From assembly GCA_023430365.1 (NCBI GenBank), contig JAEZAS010000368.1, positions 1 to 20,745 on the forward strand: a DNA stretch of 20,745 nt, read 5' to 3'. Each line of letters starts with the position of its first letter. Position 1 is the stretch's first letter. Origin of the DNA: Planctomycetota bacterium. GTDB lineage: Bacteria > Planctomycetota > Planctomycetia > Pirellulales > Pirellulaceae. The notes under the pieces are model-generated. The model ran no database searches and was not told the DNA's origin. It worked only from the letters and a program-made list of their open reading frames with translations. Shown here piece after piece: positions 1 to 6,596 of the stretch. Made by a program: the position numbers and the translations under genes.

Positions 1-681
1 GTGCCCGCTCAGGTGCGCAAGCCAGCCCGCGCGGCGGATGGCGGGGGGCTTTACGACTTCCGCCCTGTCCTGAAGAACCGCTCGGCAATGGCCTATGCAC
101 TCGCTTACTGCATTCATACGCTGGAGATGAGCGCCCTACGTGGTTGGGGTGTGGCGTTCCTTGCCTATGTCGCCGCCACTACCGGCAGCCAGGGAGCGGC
201 GATCTCGCCTGCCGTCCTCGTGACTGCGCTGGGTCTCGTCGGAACCTTCGCGAGCCTCCTCGGCAACGAGGCGGCCATTCGACTGGGGAGGCGGCGTCTC
301 GTGCAAACCGCCATGTTCGCCTCCGTTGTGCTCGGTGGCACGATCGGCTTTCTTGGCACGTACTCGTATACGGTGGCCGCAGCTCTCATGCTCGTCTACG
401 GCTTGGTGATCTGGCTCGACTCCTCGTCGCTGACGGCCGGTGCCGCCGGCACAGCAGAGCCCTCGCGACGCGGCGCAACGCTCGCGGTGCACTCGTCTCT
501 CGGATACGCGGGCGGCTTTGTCGGTCCGCTCATGATGGGTTGGACTCTCGATCTCAGTGGCGGCATGTCCACCATGGGTTGGGGCGTTTCCTTCGCCGCG
601 GTCTCGGCGCTGATGCTGCTCGCCTTGATCGCGTTCTGGTGGATACGACCGAGGGAGCTTGCTGGAGACAGAGGGAGCTGA
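1..681 (+). CDS. MFS transporter, C-terminal half (5' end outside window)
   Basis: This is the C-terminal half of a major facilitator superfamily transporter, an inner-membrane secondary carrier whose substrate cannot be told from the sequence. The frame is open at base 1. The GTG there is unlikely to be the true start, because the visible protein begins in what aligns with the central loop of the next gene's product: YDFRPVLKNRSAM here against LDFRPVLRNRSAM there. About six hydrophobic segments follow, with shared landmarks such as LGNEAAIR (LGNEGAIR in the neighbour) and RRGATLAVHS (ERGATMALHS). The stop lies two bases before the GTG start of the second transporter, so the pair is probably co-transcribed and translationally coupled. 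MFS assignment is firm; function is unknown. Confidence 0.8.
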   Translation: MPAQVRKPARAADGGGLYDFRPVLKNRSAMAYALAYCIHTLEMSALRGWGVAFLAYVAATTGSQGAAISPAVLVTALGLVGTFASLLGNEAAIRLGRRRLVQTAMFASVVLGGTIGFLGTYSYTVAAALMLVYGLVIWLDSSSLTAGAAGTAEPSRRGATLAVHSSLGYAGGFVGPLMMGWTLDLSGGMSTMGWGVSFAAVSALMLLALIAFWWIRPRELAGDRGS

Positions 682-683
682 GC

Positions 684-1877
684 GTGGCGCTCGAAGGCCG
701 ATGGCTCGTGGCCGCGATGTGCGTGGGACAGGTCGCCAACCTGCTCTCGCACGTGGTGGTCCCGGCCGTCATGGCTCAATATTTGATGCCGCTGTGGGGC
801 CTCTCTGCCAGCGAGGCAGGCATGATGGCCAGCGCCTACTCGCTCGGCTACATGGCGAGCGTTCCGGTGCTCATGACTCTGACCGACCGCATCGATGCGC
901 GGATTGTCCTACTCGTCGGCTCGATCGTGATGGGTGCGGCGACGATTGCATTCGGCGTCTTTGCCTCCGGACTACTGTCGGCATCTCTGCTGTGGGGACT
1001 CGCAGGTATCGGCTGTGCCGGAGCCTACATGCCGGGGCTTCGCGCCATGACCGACCGTCTCGGTGCTGGCGACCACTCACGAAGCATCACCCTCTACTCA
1101 GCCTGTTTCTCGCTCGGCGTCGGCCTCTCCTTCCTCGTGTCGCAGGTGATCGCAGATGCCCACGGATGGCGCATGGCGTTCGTCATCACGGGGATCGCGC
1201 CCATCGCGATGGTCGGCGTGTGCCTCTTGATGAAACCCGCTTGGCCAGTGCGCCGCGAGCAGCGCCTGCTCGACTTTCGGCCAGTGCTCCGCAACCGGTC
1301 GGCCATGGGTTACATCCTCGGCTACGGCGTCCACTGCTTCGAGCTGTATGGCTTTCGGACGTGGCTCGTCGCCTTCTGGGCCTACATCGTCGCACGGGGT
1401 GGAGGCGATGCCGCGTTCGTCGATCCGATCACGCTCAGCGTCATCATTACGCTACTCGCTGTGCCCGCAACCGTGCTGGGCAATGAGGGCGCCATCCGCT
1501 TTGGCCGTCACCGTAGCATTGCGTCGGTGATGTGGGCGTCGGCGGTTGTCGCGTTCGGGATCGCACTGCTGGTGTCCGCGCCGCCGGTTTACCTGCTGAT
1601 TGCGCTGCTCGCCTATGCCTTCACGCTTCCCGGTGACTCCGGGGCGCTGACATCAGGCATGGCGATGAGCGCGAACGCACCCGAGCGGGGTGCAACGATG
1701 GCGCTGCACTCGATGGTGGGCTTCGGCATGGCTGCTTTGGGTGGTGCGGCGGTGGGGCTTGCGATCGATGCGGCTGGAGGGGCGCAGAGTGACAGCGGCT
1801 GGACAGCGGCCTTCGTGGTGATGGGACTGGCGATCGCTCTGGGCCCCCCCGTGCTGCGTTGGTCGGCGCGTAGCTAG
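684..1877 (+). CDS. MFS transporter (complete paralogue)
   Basis: A complete 397-residue MFS transporter with about twelve predicted hydrophobic segments, the usual size for the family. I chose the GTG at 684 because a GAGGGAG ribosome site sits 6 bases upstream and translation from there begins right at the first hydrophobic segment (RWLVAAMCVGQVANLLSH). The reading frame is open further upstream, but that part overlaps the preceding gene and reads as an Arg-rich shadow. The loop between TM2 and TM3 carries the MFS signature type LTDRIDAR. The central loop (KPAWPVRREQRLLDFRP) precedes the C-terminal six segments. It is similar throughout the C-terminal half to the upstream partial gene, so the two look like a tandem duplication. 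Substrate is unknown. Confidence 0.85.
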   Translation: MALEGRWLVAAMCVGQVANLLSHVVVPAVMAQYLMPLWGLSASEAGMMASAYSLGYMASVPVLMTLTDRIDARIVLLVGSIVMGAATIAFGVFASGLLSASLLWGLAGIGCAGAYMPGLRAMTDRLGAGDHSRSITLYSACFSLGVGLSFLVSQVIADAHGWRMAFVITGIAPIAMVGVCLLMKPAWPVRREQRLLDFRPVLRNRSAMGYILGYGVHCFELYGFRTWLVAFWAYIVARGGGDAAFVDPITLSVIITLLAVPATVLGNEGAIRFGRHRSIASVMWASAVVAFGIALLVSAPPVYLLIALLAYAFTLPGDSGALTSGMAMSANAPERGATMALHSMVGFGMAALGGAAVGLAIDAAGGAQSDSGWTAAFVVMGLAIALGPPVLRWSARS

Positions 1878-2032
1878 CGCTCACGAGCTTAGCTCGGCCC
1901 CGTAACGACAGGGTATACCCCGGCGATACGAGCGAACGGTGGCTCCAAAAGCGTAACAATGGGGTTGCATCCGGCAGAATGTTACATATATTGTAACGTT
2001 CATACCCATTTGTGACGGCATGGAGGTGTTCG
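1878..2032 (+). promoter_or_regulatory. Candidate res/operator region upstream of the serine recombinase
   Basis: No gene is seen here, but the stretch is rich in short repeats. A motif CGTNAC-N4-GGGT occurs three times: plus strand at 1901-1917 and 1952-1968 (starts 51 bases apart), and minus strand at 2017-2001. A perfect inverted repeat GTTACA-TATAT-TGTAAC lies at 1981-1997, and the palindrome GGGTATACCC at 1911-1920 overlaps the first copy. A short hairpin CGAGC/GCTCG at 1884-1896 follows the MFS stop. Several dyad subsites in about 120 bases directly upstream of a resolvase-type gene match the known layout of res sites and of recombinase operators. The role is inferred; no match to a known res sequence is claimed. 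Confidence 0.45.
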
Positions 2033-2590
2033 ATGTCCCGCCGCATCGGCTACGCCCGCGTGAGCACCGACGACCAGGATCTCGCGATCCAGAATGCTGC
2101 CCTTGAGAGGGACGGCTGCGCGATCGTCTTTGAGGAGAAGCGGTCCGGGACCAAGCGCGACGGCAGGGATCAGCTACAACTCGCGTTGAAGGTGCTGATG
2201 AAGGGCGACAGCCTCGTTGTGACCCGGCTTGATCGCCTCGGTCGGTCTTTGCGTGACCTCGCCAACATTGCTCACGAGATCGACGCCCTCGGTGCCAACT
2301 TGCGCGTGATCGAGCAGAGCGTCGACACAGCGACCTCCGCAGGTCGCGCCTTCTTCGGGATGCTGGCGGTCTTTGCGCAGTTCGAAACTGACGTTCGGCG
2401 CGAGAGGCAGGCAGAGGGCATCGTGAGGGCGAAGAAGGCTGGTGTTTACACCGGCGCTAAGCCGCGGATCGATCGCGACGAGGTGCTGGCGCTGATCAAC
2501 GCTGGAACTGGTCCAGCGGCCGCGGCCCGGGCACTCGGGGTCTCTCGCATGTCGATCTATCGGATCATCGACGAGCACAACAAAGCCTAG
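2033..2590 (+). CDS. Serine recombinase (resolvase/invertase family)
   Basis: A 185-residue site-specific recombinase of the small Tn3-resolvase/Hin-invertase type, which cuts and rejoins DNA through a covalent phosphoserine link. The N-terminal catalytic domain shows GYARVSTDDQ with the nucleophile Ser11 and Arg9, then VTRLDRLGRSLRDL with the conserved arginines, and ends near residue 125 in the long helix (FAQFETDVRRER). The C-terminus carries a Hin-like helix-turn-helix (AAAARALGVSRMSIYRIID). The start at ATG 2033 has GGAGG 6 bases upstream; an in-frame GTG at 2012 lacks such a site. The repeat cluster directly upstream is its likely target or operator. Whether it resolves replicon dimers, serves a transposon or inverts DNA cannot be decided: no Tn3-type transposase is in the window. 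Confidence 0.93.
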   Translation: MSRRIGYARVSTDDQDLAIQNAALERDGCAIVFEEKRSGTKRDGRDQLQLALKVLMKGDSLVVTRLDRLGRSLRDLANIAHEIDALGANLRVIEQSVDTATSAGRAFFGMLAVFAQFETDVRRERQAEGIVRAKKAGVYTGAKPRIDRDEVLALINAGTGPAAAARALGVSRMSIYRIIDEHNKA

Positions 2591-2918
2591 GATCTACTTT
2601 AGCGCGTTGGATCAGCGCTGGATTGGTGGTGGACGCGGGCCGAATAGCCAGTTGCCAAAGGATGCTCACGCTCGTTGTGGCACTGTGCTGCTAATCCGTC
2701 GTACGGCCGCCACTTCCTTGACACGTAGCTTATCCGAGTTCGCGATTGCGAGTTCGCCGGGCTGAGTCGGCAGGCCTCCGCGCTATGCGCGCTGTGGGCT
2801 CGAAAGCTGACATAAGCATTCCGTCGCGATGGGCCAGTAGCGGACATTGCCTCATAGCCGCCCAGCCCCGCTCCATGCGTCCCGATCGATCAGCATCGCC
2901 AGACCAGATCTGCTCGAA
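2591..2918. other. Intergenic stretch without a convincing gene
   Basis: No open frame here looks coding: the longest minus-strand frame (2599-2847) is compositionally unlike a protein and has no recognisable motif. The stretch sits between the recombinase and the IS66-type gene. In an intact IS66 element tnpB would lie here, downstream of tnpA, but no trace of it can be read. A degenerate direct repeat at 2795-2847 is listed separately. Confidence 0.5.
2795..2847 (-). repeat. Degenerate ATGTCMGCT...GCCCA direct repeat
   Basis: On the minus strand two related words occur in direct order: ATGTCCGCTACTGGCCCA (2847-2830) and ATGTCAGCTTTCGAGCCCA (2813-2795), about 35 bases apart. Words of the type ATGTCCGCTTnTGGCCCA are, from general knowledge, common in dispersed intergenic repeats of alphaproteobacteria. 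The two copies are seen directly; membership in such a repeat family is inferred. Confidence 0.35.
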
Positions 2919-3305
2919 TTAACCTGATAGTGCTGCGACGAGCTGGCTCAGTGTACTCGGATCGATGCCGCCGTGGATCCGAATGCTCCTGCCGTTAGGG
3001 AGCTGAACTTCGACGATCGCCCCCAGGCCCAAACTCTCGGATCCCAATTCCAAATGAGCATTTGAGGCCACATGATCTCGGTGTTGGCGCCGGGGACCCA
3101 AATCAGTTAGGGACGCGAGGCTCCTCTTCCAGCGGTAGAGCTGCACAGGACGGATGCCGTGCCGTCGTGCGATTGCTGAAGCGTTCGTGGCGGGAGCATA
3201 GGCTTCAGCTATCACTGCCAGCTTTTCGGCGAGTGACCACCGCCGACGCTTGCTTGCGGCTGGTTGGCAGTCGAGTTGGCCTCGGCTTGCCAAGCTATCG
3301 GTCAT
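2919..3305 (-). CDS. tnpA: Orphan IS66-type TnpA (OrfA) protein
   Basis: A 128-residue protein resembling the first accessory protein of IS66-family elements. Residues 20-62 form an IS3/IS911-like helix-turn-helix (RRWSLAEKLAVIAEAY, then ARRHGIRPVQLYRWKR). The C-terminus carries the IS66 TnpA hallmark VEVQLPNGRSIRI followed by GIDPSTLSQLVAAL. The start at ATG 3305 has GGAG 8 bases upstream; an in-frame ATG at 3350 would add 15 residues. The gene is intact, but the IS66 partners tnpB and tnpC are absent on the downstream side and no terminal repeats were recognised. It is therefore a remnant of an element or a domesticated DNA-binding protein. It lies 72 bases downstream of the HlyD gene on the same strand and could receive read-through from the secretion operon. 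Confidence 0.75.
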   Translation of the reverse strand: MTDSLASRGQLDCQPAASKRRRWSLAEKLAVIAEAYAPATNASAIARRHGIRPVQLYRWKRSLASLTDLGPRRQHRDHVASNAHLELGSESLGLGAIVEVQLPNGRSIRIHGGIDPSTLSQLVAALSG

Positions 3306-3377
3306 GGCAGGTCTCCATAGCAAAGCTCGCATTCCCTTTACGGTTGGCATTCTGCGGCTGGAATTACGCAGTTCCGA

Positions 3378-4679
3378 TCACTCACGGAAGGCACGGCTCA
3401 TCTGGTCGGTGATCGGTTTGGCCAGGTAGGAAAGTGCCGTGCGGGCGCCCGTGGACATGAAGACCTCGACAGGCATGCCGGGCACTAGCTTTAGGCCGCC
3501 AACGCTACGGCGATCCTTGTCCTCCATTTCGAGCCGCACCAGGTAGTAATTCTGGCCGGATTTCTGATCCACAGTGATGTCGGCTGCAACCTGGATCACG
3601 CGGCCGTCGAAATCAGGCGTCGTCTGCTGGTTGAATGCGGACAGTTTCAGCTTCGCGGGGCGCCCGACGATGACCTGATCGATATCAGCTGGGGAAATGC
3701 GAGCTTGAATAGTGAGATCTTCATCAGCAGGCACGATCAGCATGACCTGCTCCGCCGCGGTTACGACACCGCCTATCGTGTGCACGGCGAGTTCGTGGAC
3801 AATGCCCGACTGCGGCGCGCGTAAATCAATGCGGTTGAGCTTGTCTGCAGCCGCAATCTCGCGCTCCGCGAGTTCTGCGAGCCGCCCTTCGGCAGCACGC
3901 AATTCACGCTGGGATTGAACTCGAGCATTCTCGTCGACAGCCAGAATTTGAACGTTGATCTCGCTAATCTGCCCCTTGGCCCGTGCGATTTGCGCAACGA
4001 GGCTCCCATGTTCGCCCGTCAAGCGCATCTCATCGCGCTCCATGGCATAAACCCTCGACACCGGAGTGAGCTGCTTCTCATGGAGCATGCGGACCTGCTC
4101 GAGCTCGCGCTGGATCAGACGTATCTCTCCCGCCTTCGCATCGCGCTGGAGCGAAAGCCCGGTGATTTCCTCGTTGAGCTGTTCGATCCTCAAGTTGAGC
4201 TGCTGCTTCTGGTTTTCTCGTATCCGTCGCCCCTCTTCGAACAACCGGATTTCACCGGCGGCTACTGCGTGCGCATTTGCGCTCATCGAGCCGAAATCGG
4301 GTGCCATGATGATGGCCGGACTACCGTCTCGTTCGGCCGTGAGGCGGGCCGAGCGAGCCTTTAACTCGATCAGTTGTGAGCGAATGATGCCGATTTCGGC
4401 CTTGGTCTGCGTGTCGTCCAGGCTGATGAGCACATCTCCCGCAGAGACGGCGTCGCCGTTCTTCACATTTATTTTGGCGACGATGCCGCCATAGCTGTGC
4501 TGCACCTTCTTAACGTTGCGCTCGACGACAAAAGTGCCAGACGCGATGACCGCGCCTGTGAGATTGGCCGTTGCAGCCCATCCGCCGACTCCCAGGACCA
4601 GCAGCATCATGACCGACGTCGCAAACAGGACATGCCAGCGGATCGAGAAGCCGGTAGCACCACTATTTTTGCGGCTCAT
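3378..4679 (-). CDS. Type I secretion periplasmic adaptor (HlyD/PrtE family)
   Basis: A 433-residue membrane fusion protein that would link the inner-membrane ABC exporter to an outer-membrane TolC-type channel. A short basic cytoplasmic tail precedes one membrane segment (about residues 17-36). A lipoyl-type half follows (VQHSYGGIVAKINVKNGDAV), then a long helical hairpin of about residues 100-270 rich in Glu, Arg, Gln and Leu. The second lipoyl half (LRAPQSGIVHELAVHTIGGVV) and the C-terminal barrel region (LVPGMPVEVFMSTGART) complete the family pattern and length. The ATG at 4679 has a GAGGA site about 8 bases upstream. It is the last secretion gene of the operon, 38 bases after the second RTX gene; an inverted repeat lies in that gap. 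No TolC gene is present in the window, so the outer channel must be encoded elsewhere. Confidence 0.93.
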   Translation of the reverse strand: MSRKNSGATGFSIRWHVLFATSVMMLLVLGVGGWAATANLTGAVIASGTFVVERNVKKVQHSYGGIVAKINVKNGDAVSAGDVLISLDDTQTKAEIGIIRSQLIELKARSARLTAERDGSPAIIMAPDFGSMSANAHAVAAGEIRLFEEGRRIRENQKQQLNLRIEQLNEEITGLSLQRDAKAGEIRLIQRELEQVRMLHEKQLTPVSRVYAMERDEMRLTGEHGSLVAQIARAKGQISEINVQILAVDENARVQSQRELRAAEGRLAELAEREIAAADKLNRIDLRAPQSGIVHELAVHTIGGVVTAAEQVMLIVPADEDLTIQARISPADIDQVIVGRPAKLKLSAFNQQTTPDFDGRVIQVAADITVDQKSGQNYYLVRLEMEDKDRRSVGGLKLVPGMPVEVFMSTGARTALSYLAKPITDQMSRAFRE

Positions 4680-4690
4680 TCAACTGTCCT

Positions 4691-4705
4691 CGTCAACAAT
4701 TGACG
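4691..4705 (-). promoter_or_regulatory. Inverted repeat abutting the HlyD ribosome site
   Basis: The perfect inverted repeat CGTCAA-TTG-TTGACG (minus strand) sits between the second RTX stop and the HlyD start, and the GAGGA ribosome site follows it at once. As RNA it would form a 6-pair, 3-base-loop hairpin next to the ribosome site. A role in setting HlyD translation is an inference. Confidence 0.35.
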
Positions 4706-4717
4706 CTCAATCGACTG

Positions 4718-6580
4718 CTATGTTTCGAAATGCTCGGCACGTAGCACGTAGGTGCCGATGAGCTCGAGTTCGAATTCCGCATCCGAGTCGCCATCGATAT
4801 TGCCCTGGATGATGGTAACGGCCTGGCCGTCAAGCTCGTCGTACTTGAAGCGGATCTGACCGGGACGAGAAAACTCGTCGTGCTGACCGATCAGCACAAA
4901 CTTCCGGATGTCCTGGTCCTGGAAGTGATCCTCGACGGCGTCTTCGAATTCGTCGCTGATGTCGTCGAGATCGATGCGGTCGCCTACTTCGAAGTCCAAA
5001 ATCTTGTCCCGGTTGCCATAGCCGTATCCGACAGCCTTCGAGGAGCGGAACACGAAGACATCGGCCCCGGCGCCGCCTGACAGCTCATTCACGGCATCGT
5101 TCGCGACGATCGTATCGTCGCCTGAGCTCCCAATGACATTCTCGATATTCGTAATGATGTCACGTCCCGCAGCGCCCGATGTCTGCCCCTGAACCAAGTC
5201 GACGGTCACCGCGCCAGTGACACCCGAGGCGTCGTACGTGTCCGTTCCTGCTCCGCCATCATAGTGATCATCACCGTCGTCGTCGCTCGCGAGTATGACG
5301 TCATCCCCTTCGTCGCCAAAGACCCGATCGTCGCCATTTCCTCCGTCGAGCACGTCGCTTCCACTCCCCCCGAACAACACATCCTTTCCGTCGCCGCCAA
5401 ACAGATGATCGTTGCCCGCCTCGCCGAAGATCACGTCATCGCCGGCTTCGGCGAACAGGATATCGTTGCCATCGCCGCCAAAGAGCCAGTCGTTGCCTGC
5501 GCCTCCGTATATCACGTCGTCGCCGGCATCACCGTAGAGCACGTCATTTCCATCGCCGCCGATGAGCGTGTCGTTCCCGGGACCGCCCAGGATGATGTCA
5601 TCGCCCTCGCGCCCGAGTATCAGGTCATCACCATCAAGCCCTTCGATGGTGTCAGCCGAGCTCGAGCCGACAATGGTGTCGCCTGTCTCGGTGCCCTGTA
5701 TGGGCGTCGCCGTCGCCGGCGTCAGATCCAGGTGGGCAAGGTGGGGTGTTCTGCTTTCGCCGTCACTCACGTCGTACGTGAAGATCACGCTGGACGTATC
5801 TCCGAGTGAGGGCATGAATGCGTAGTGTCCATTGCCACGTGCAACGAGCTGACCGGACGAAGCTGTCAGGCCTTGAATGGTCAGCGGATCGCCGTCCGGA
5901 TCGATGACATTCTTCAGAAGATCGGACGTTGCAATCAGAGTCGACTGGTTCATCGCCAGTGCAGCTAGAACCACGGGCGCAGCTACCACGGGCGCGCGAT
6001 TGATGCGCGCCGGAGGCGTTGGCTCCTCGTCGTCGTCGCGCGAAGAACCATCATGCCCACCAGATGCGCCACCGTGCGGCGAGACGCCGGACCAATCCGC
6101 AAAATCCGTATCAAACGACGAGAGGTCCACGCGCTGACCGTGTTGAGCGCTATAGAGCTGCTCGTTGTCGTTGTCTGCTGGCGTCAGCGTCGTGCCACGG
6201 CGCGCCGCCGAGGCAAGCGGGCCGTCATAGATTTTGACGACGCCGGATGACGACTTGAGAAACGTATTCGGTTGAGACGCCCCCTGCTCCGCGTCCTCCT
6301 CGGCATCCAGTGCCTCTTCTTCGCTGTTCTCGGTAGGACGCGATGCGGCGGCGGCATTATCGCCGACGGTGCCGCCTGCTACCGGCGTCGCCGCATTCTG
6401 GGGACTTGGGCGCGCGTCTGCCGGCTCACCGAACAGCACGTTGCGCATGAGCATGAGGCTGCCCGCGAGAACGCTGCCAATGGCGACGTAGAGGCCACTG
6501 CGCGTCTCCTCACGCTCTTCGAGTTCGTACTTTCGGCGCGGACTGCCGTCGTCGTGAAATTCTTGCCGGAGCTGACTCAT
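4718..6580 (-). CDS. RTX calcium-binding protein with N-terminal membrane segment
   Basis: A 620-residue RTX protein and probable substrate, or surface component, of the adjacent type I exporter. The ATG at 6580 is chosen because GGAGG lies 6 bases upstream; the frame is open further upstream but overlaps the ABC gene. A charged N-terminus (1-27) precedes one hydrophobic segment (about 28-50, GLYVAIGSVLAGSLMLM). An acidic, low-complexity stretch follows to about 195. Residues about 197-297 look like a cadherin/tandem-95 type beta domain (NVIDPDGDPLTI, FTYDVSDGES). About a dozen GGxGxDxxx nonapeptides span roughly 307-447. The C-terminal about 170 residues resemble serralysin/type I secretion targeting regions (DVFVFRSS, ILDFEVGDRIDLDDI). 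A hydrophobic N-terminus is unusual for a type I substrate and suggests anchoring or incomplete release. The position between the ABC and HlyD genes is also unusual. Confidence 0.85.
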   Translation of the reverse strand: MSQLRQEFHDDGSPRRKYELEEREETRSGLYVAIGSVLAGSLMLMRNVLFGEPADARPSPQNAATPVAGGTVGDNAAAASRPTENSEEEALDAEEDAEQGASQPNTFLKSSSGVVKIYDGPLASAARRGTTLTPADNDNEQLYSAQHGQRVDLSSFDTDFADWSGVSPHGGASGGHDGSSRDDDEEPTPPARINRAPVVAAPVVLAALAMNQSTLIATSDLLKNVIDPDGDPLTIQGLTASSGQLVARGNGHYAFMPSLGDTSSVIFTYDVSDGESRTPHLAHLDLTPATATPIQGTETGDTIVGSSSADTIEGLDGDDLILGREGDDIILGGPGNDTLIGGDGNDVLYGDAGDDVIYGGAGNDWLFGGDGNDILFAEAGDDVIFGEAGNDHLFGGDGKDVLFGGSGSDVLDGGNGDDRVFGDEGDDVILASDDDGDDHYDGGAGTDTYDASGVTGAVTVDLVQGQTSGAAGRDIITNIENVIGSSGDDTIVANDAVNELSGGAGADVFVFRSSKAVGYGYGNRDKILDFEVGDRIDLDDISDEFEDAVEDHFQDQDIRKFVLIGQHDEFSRPGQIRFKYDELDGQAVTIIQGNIDGDSDAEFELELIGTYVLRAEHFET

Positions 6581-6596
6581 GCGGCTCCTCCCAAGC

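Noticed and set aside
144..683. Upstream extension of the second MFS frame
   Set aside because: Lies entirely within the first MFS gene, is Arg-rich, and the GTG at 684 has a good ribosome site.
659..1486. Plus-strand frame of 275 codons overlapping the second MFS gene
   Set aside because: Arg/His-rich out-of-frame translation; the overlapping frame has the transmembrane pattern and family signature.
5264..5809. Plus-strand open frame of 181 codons opposite the second RTX gene
   Set aside because: Same repeat-driven shadow effect; the minus strand has the RTX nonapeptides.
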